Shown piece after piece: positions 52,166-52,607 of a DNA stretch of 52,607 nucleotides (positions are counted from its first letter, which is position 1; each line of letters opens with the position of its first letter). Source of the stretch: Methanoculleus sp. (GTDB lineage Archaea; Halobacteriota; Methanomicrobia; Methanomicrobiales; Methanoculleaceae). Location of the stretch: NCBI GenBank assembly GCA_018433835.1, contig JAHDQM010000038.1, forward strand, positions 1 through 52,607. Reading direction: 5' to 3'. The notes below the pieces were generated by a model. The model searched no databases and had not been told where the DNA came from. It saw only the letters and a list, made by a program, of their open reading frames with translations. The position numbers and the translations under genes were made by a program.

Positions 52166-52607
52166 CTACTGTGAATTAAGCTCTGTATTTACGAGCTTCA
52201 GGGTGTCTCTAATTAGTTTCATCGTTGGATGATCTGGTTTGTAAACTTTCTTGGCAATCTTGAGCGCTTGCTTGTAGTTCTTCTTTGCCCCTAGAAGGTC
52301 GCCGAGTTTGTACAGGACAAGTCCGAGGTTGTTGTGGTTGGTAGCAACCATTGGATGGCTTGGGCCGTAGTTCTTCTCGCCGATCTTGAGAGCCCGCTCG
52401 AAGTGCGCTTTCGCTCCCGGCAGGTCGCCGAGAGCGTACAGGATACCACCAATGTGGCTGACACTCTTTGCCACATCCGGATGGTCGGGTCCGTAGGTCT
52501 CCTCATTGATCCTGAGAGCCCGCTCGAAGTGCGCTTTCGCTCCCGGCAGATCGCCGAGCGCCTGCAAGACACCACCAAGGTTGGTGACACTCTTTGCCAC
52601 ACTCGGA
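52166..52607 (-). CDS. Tetratricopeptide-repeat protein, cut by the window edge
   Basis: About 146 residues of the C-terminal end are visible. They contain three 42-residue TPR units of the kinesin-light-chain type (LGDLPGAKAHFERALRI, then YGPDHPDVA), two of which are nearly identical in DNA. The frame stays open to 52607, so the N-terminus lies outside. Such repeats mediate protein contacts and often accompany regulatory or conflict-system domains, which cannot be seen here. The gap 51880-52165 holds no gene I can support. Confidence 0.75.
   Translation of the reverse strand, partial: PSVAKSVTNLGGVLQALGDLPGAKAHFERALRINEETYGPDHPDVAKSVSHIGGILYALGDLPGAKAHFERALKIGEKNYGPSHPMVATNHNNLGLVLYKLGDLLGAKKNYKQALKIAKKVYKPDHPTMKLIRDTLKLVNTELNSQ

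Noticed and set aside
52014..52232. Short plus-strand frame opposite the TPR gene end
   Set aside because: It overlaps the antisense TPR coding region, lacks a ribosome binding site and has no recognisable feature.
1..52607. CRISPR arrays, rRNA genes or insertion sequences
   Set aside because: No regularly spaced direct repeats with unique spacers, no rRNA signature stretches and no transposase were found on reading both strands.

Overview
The window is high-GC archaeal DNA from a hydrogenotrophic methanogen, most likely a Methanomicrobiales member close to Methanoculleus. This assignment is inferred from a formylmethanofuran dehydrogenase operon, an Eha-type energy-converting [NiFe] hydrogenase, an archaeal A1Ao ATP synthase operon, Orc1/Cdc6-like ATPases, TATA-type promoters and GGAGG/GGTGAT ribosome binding sites.

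Layout. 1-5345: a TreT-like glycosyltransferase (-), two tandem FAD/Rieske oxidoreductases (+), and two copies of a dispersed G/C-rich repeat. 5346-16594: a small zinc-ribbon gene (+), then an unbroken 11-kb minus-strand operon reading ehaBCDEFGHIJ(K/L)MNO, a four-cluster ferredoxin, fwdDBAC and a 49-residue zinc-ribbon gene. It joins the membrane hydrogenase that makes low-potential ferredoxin to the enzyme that uses ferredoxin to reduce CO2. 16908-18403: a broken and an intact tRNA-Leu(UAG), an Orc1-like gene without a winged-helix domain, and a structured non-coding element. 18447-30744: an arsenic/thiol-redox island with ArsR, a NodU-type carbamoyltransferase, a broken second arsR, a ferredoxin:thioredoxin reductase catalytic subunit, two ArsP-like permeases, two mini-thioredoxins, four DGC-type zinc proteins, ACR3, a universal stress protein, DUF2703, DUF169, ArsC and HxlR. 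30834-32889: cupin and ABC exporter. 33302-43870: universal stress protein plus a complete A-type ATPase operon (H-I-K-E-C-F-A-B-D) whose c subunit is six fused hairpins. 44041-45293: ArsF- and ArsG-like organoarsenical efflux genes. 45461-46864: a second copy of the non-coding element and a full-length Orc1/Cdc6 gene, inverted relative to the first pair. 47013-52607: two orphan genes, then an AT-rich accessory segment with an OLD-family nuclease, two unrecognised genes and a truncated TPR gene.

Two patterns tie the middle together. First, an inverted repeat TTTCA-N8-TGAAA (with near variants) occurs at TATA boxes or predicted start sites of arsR, the broken arsR, the island operon (twice), the promoter before the stress-protein/ATPase genes, and arsFG. 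It reads as one ArsR-type regulon that may include the ATP synthase. Second, the 27-kb block is bracketed by inward-facing modules of orc1-like gene plus a conserved hairpin element just 3' of it. The element is better conserved than the proteins beside it and shows compensatory base-pair changes. It is the best candidate here for something undescribed.

Limits: all assignments come from reading the sequence. No database search, structure prediction or alignment program was run. Small Eha subunits are named mostly from order, size and topology.
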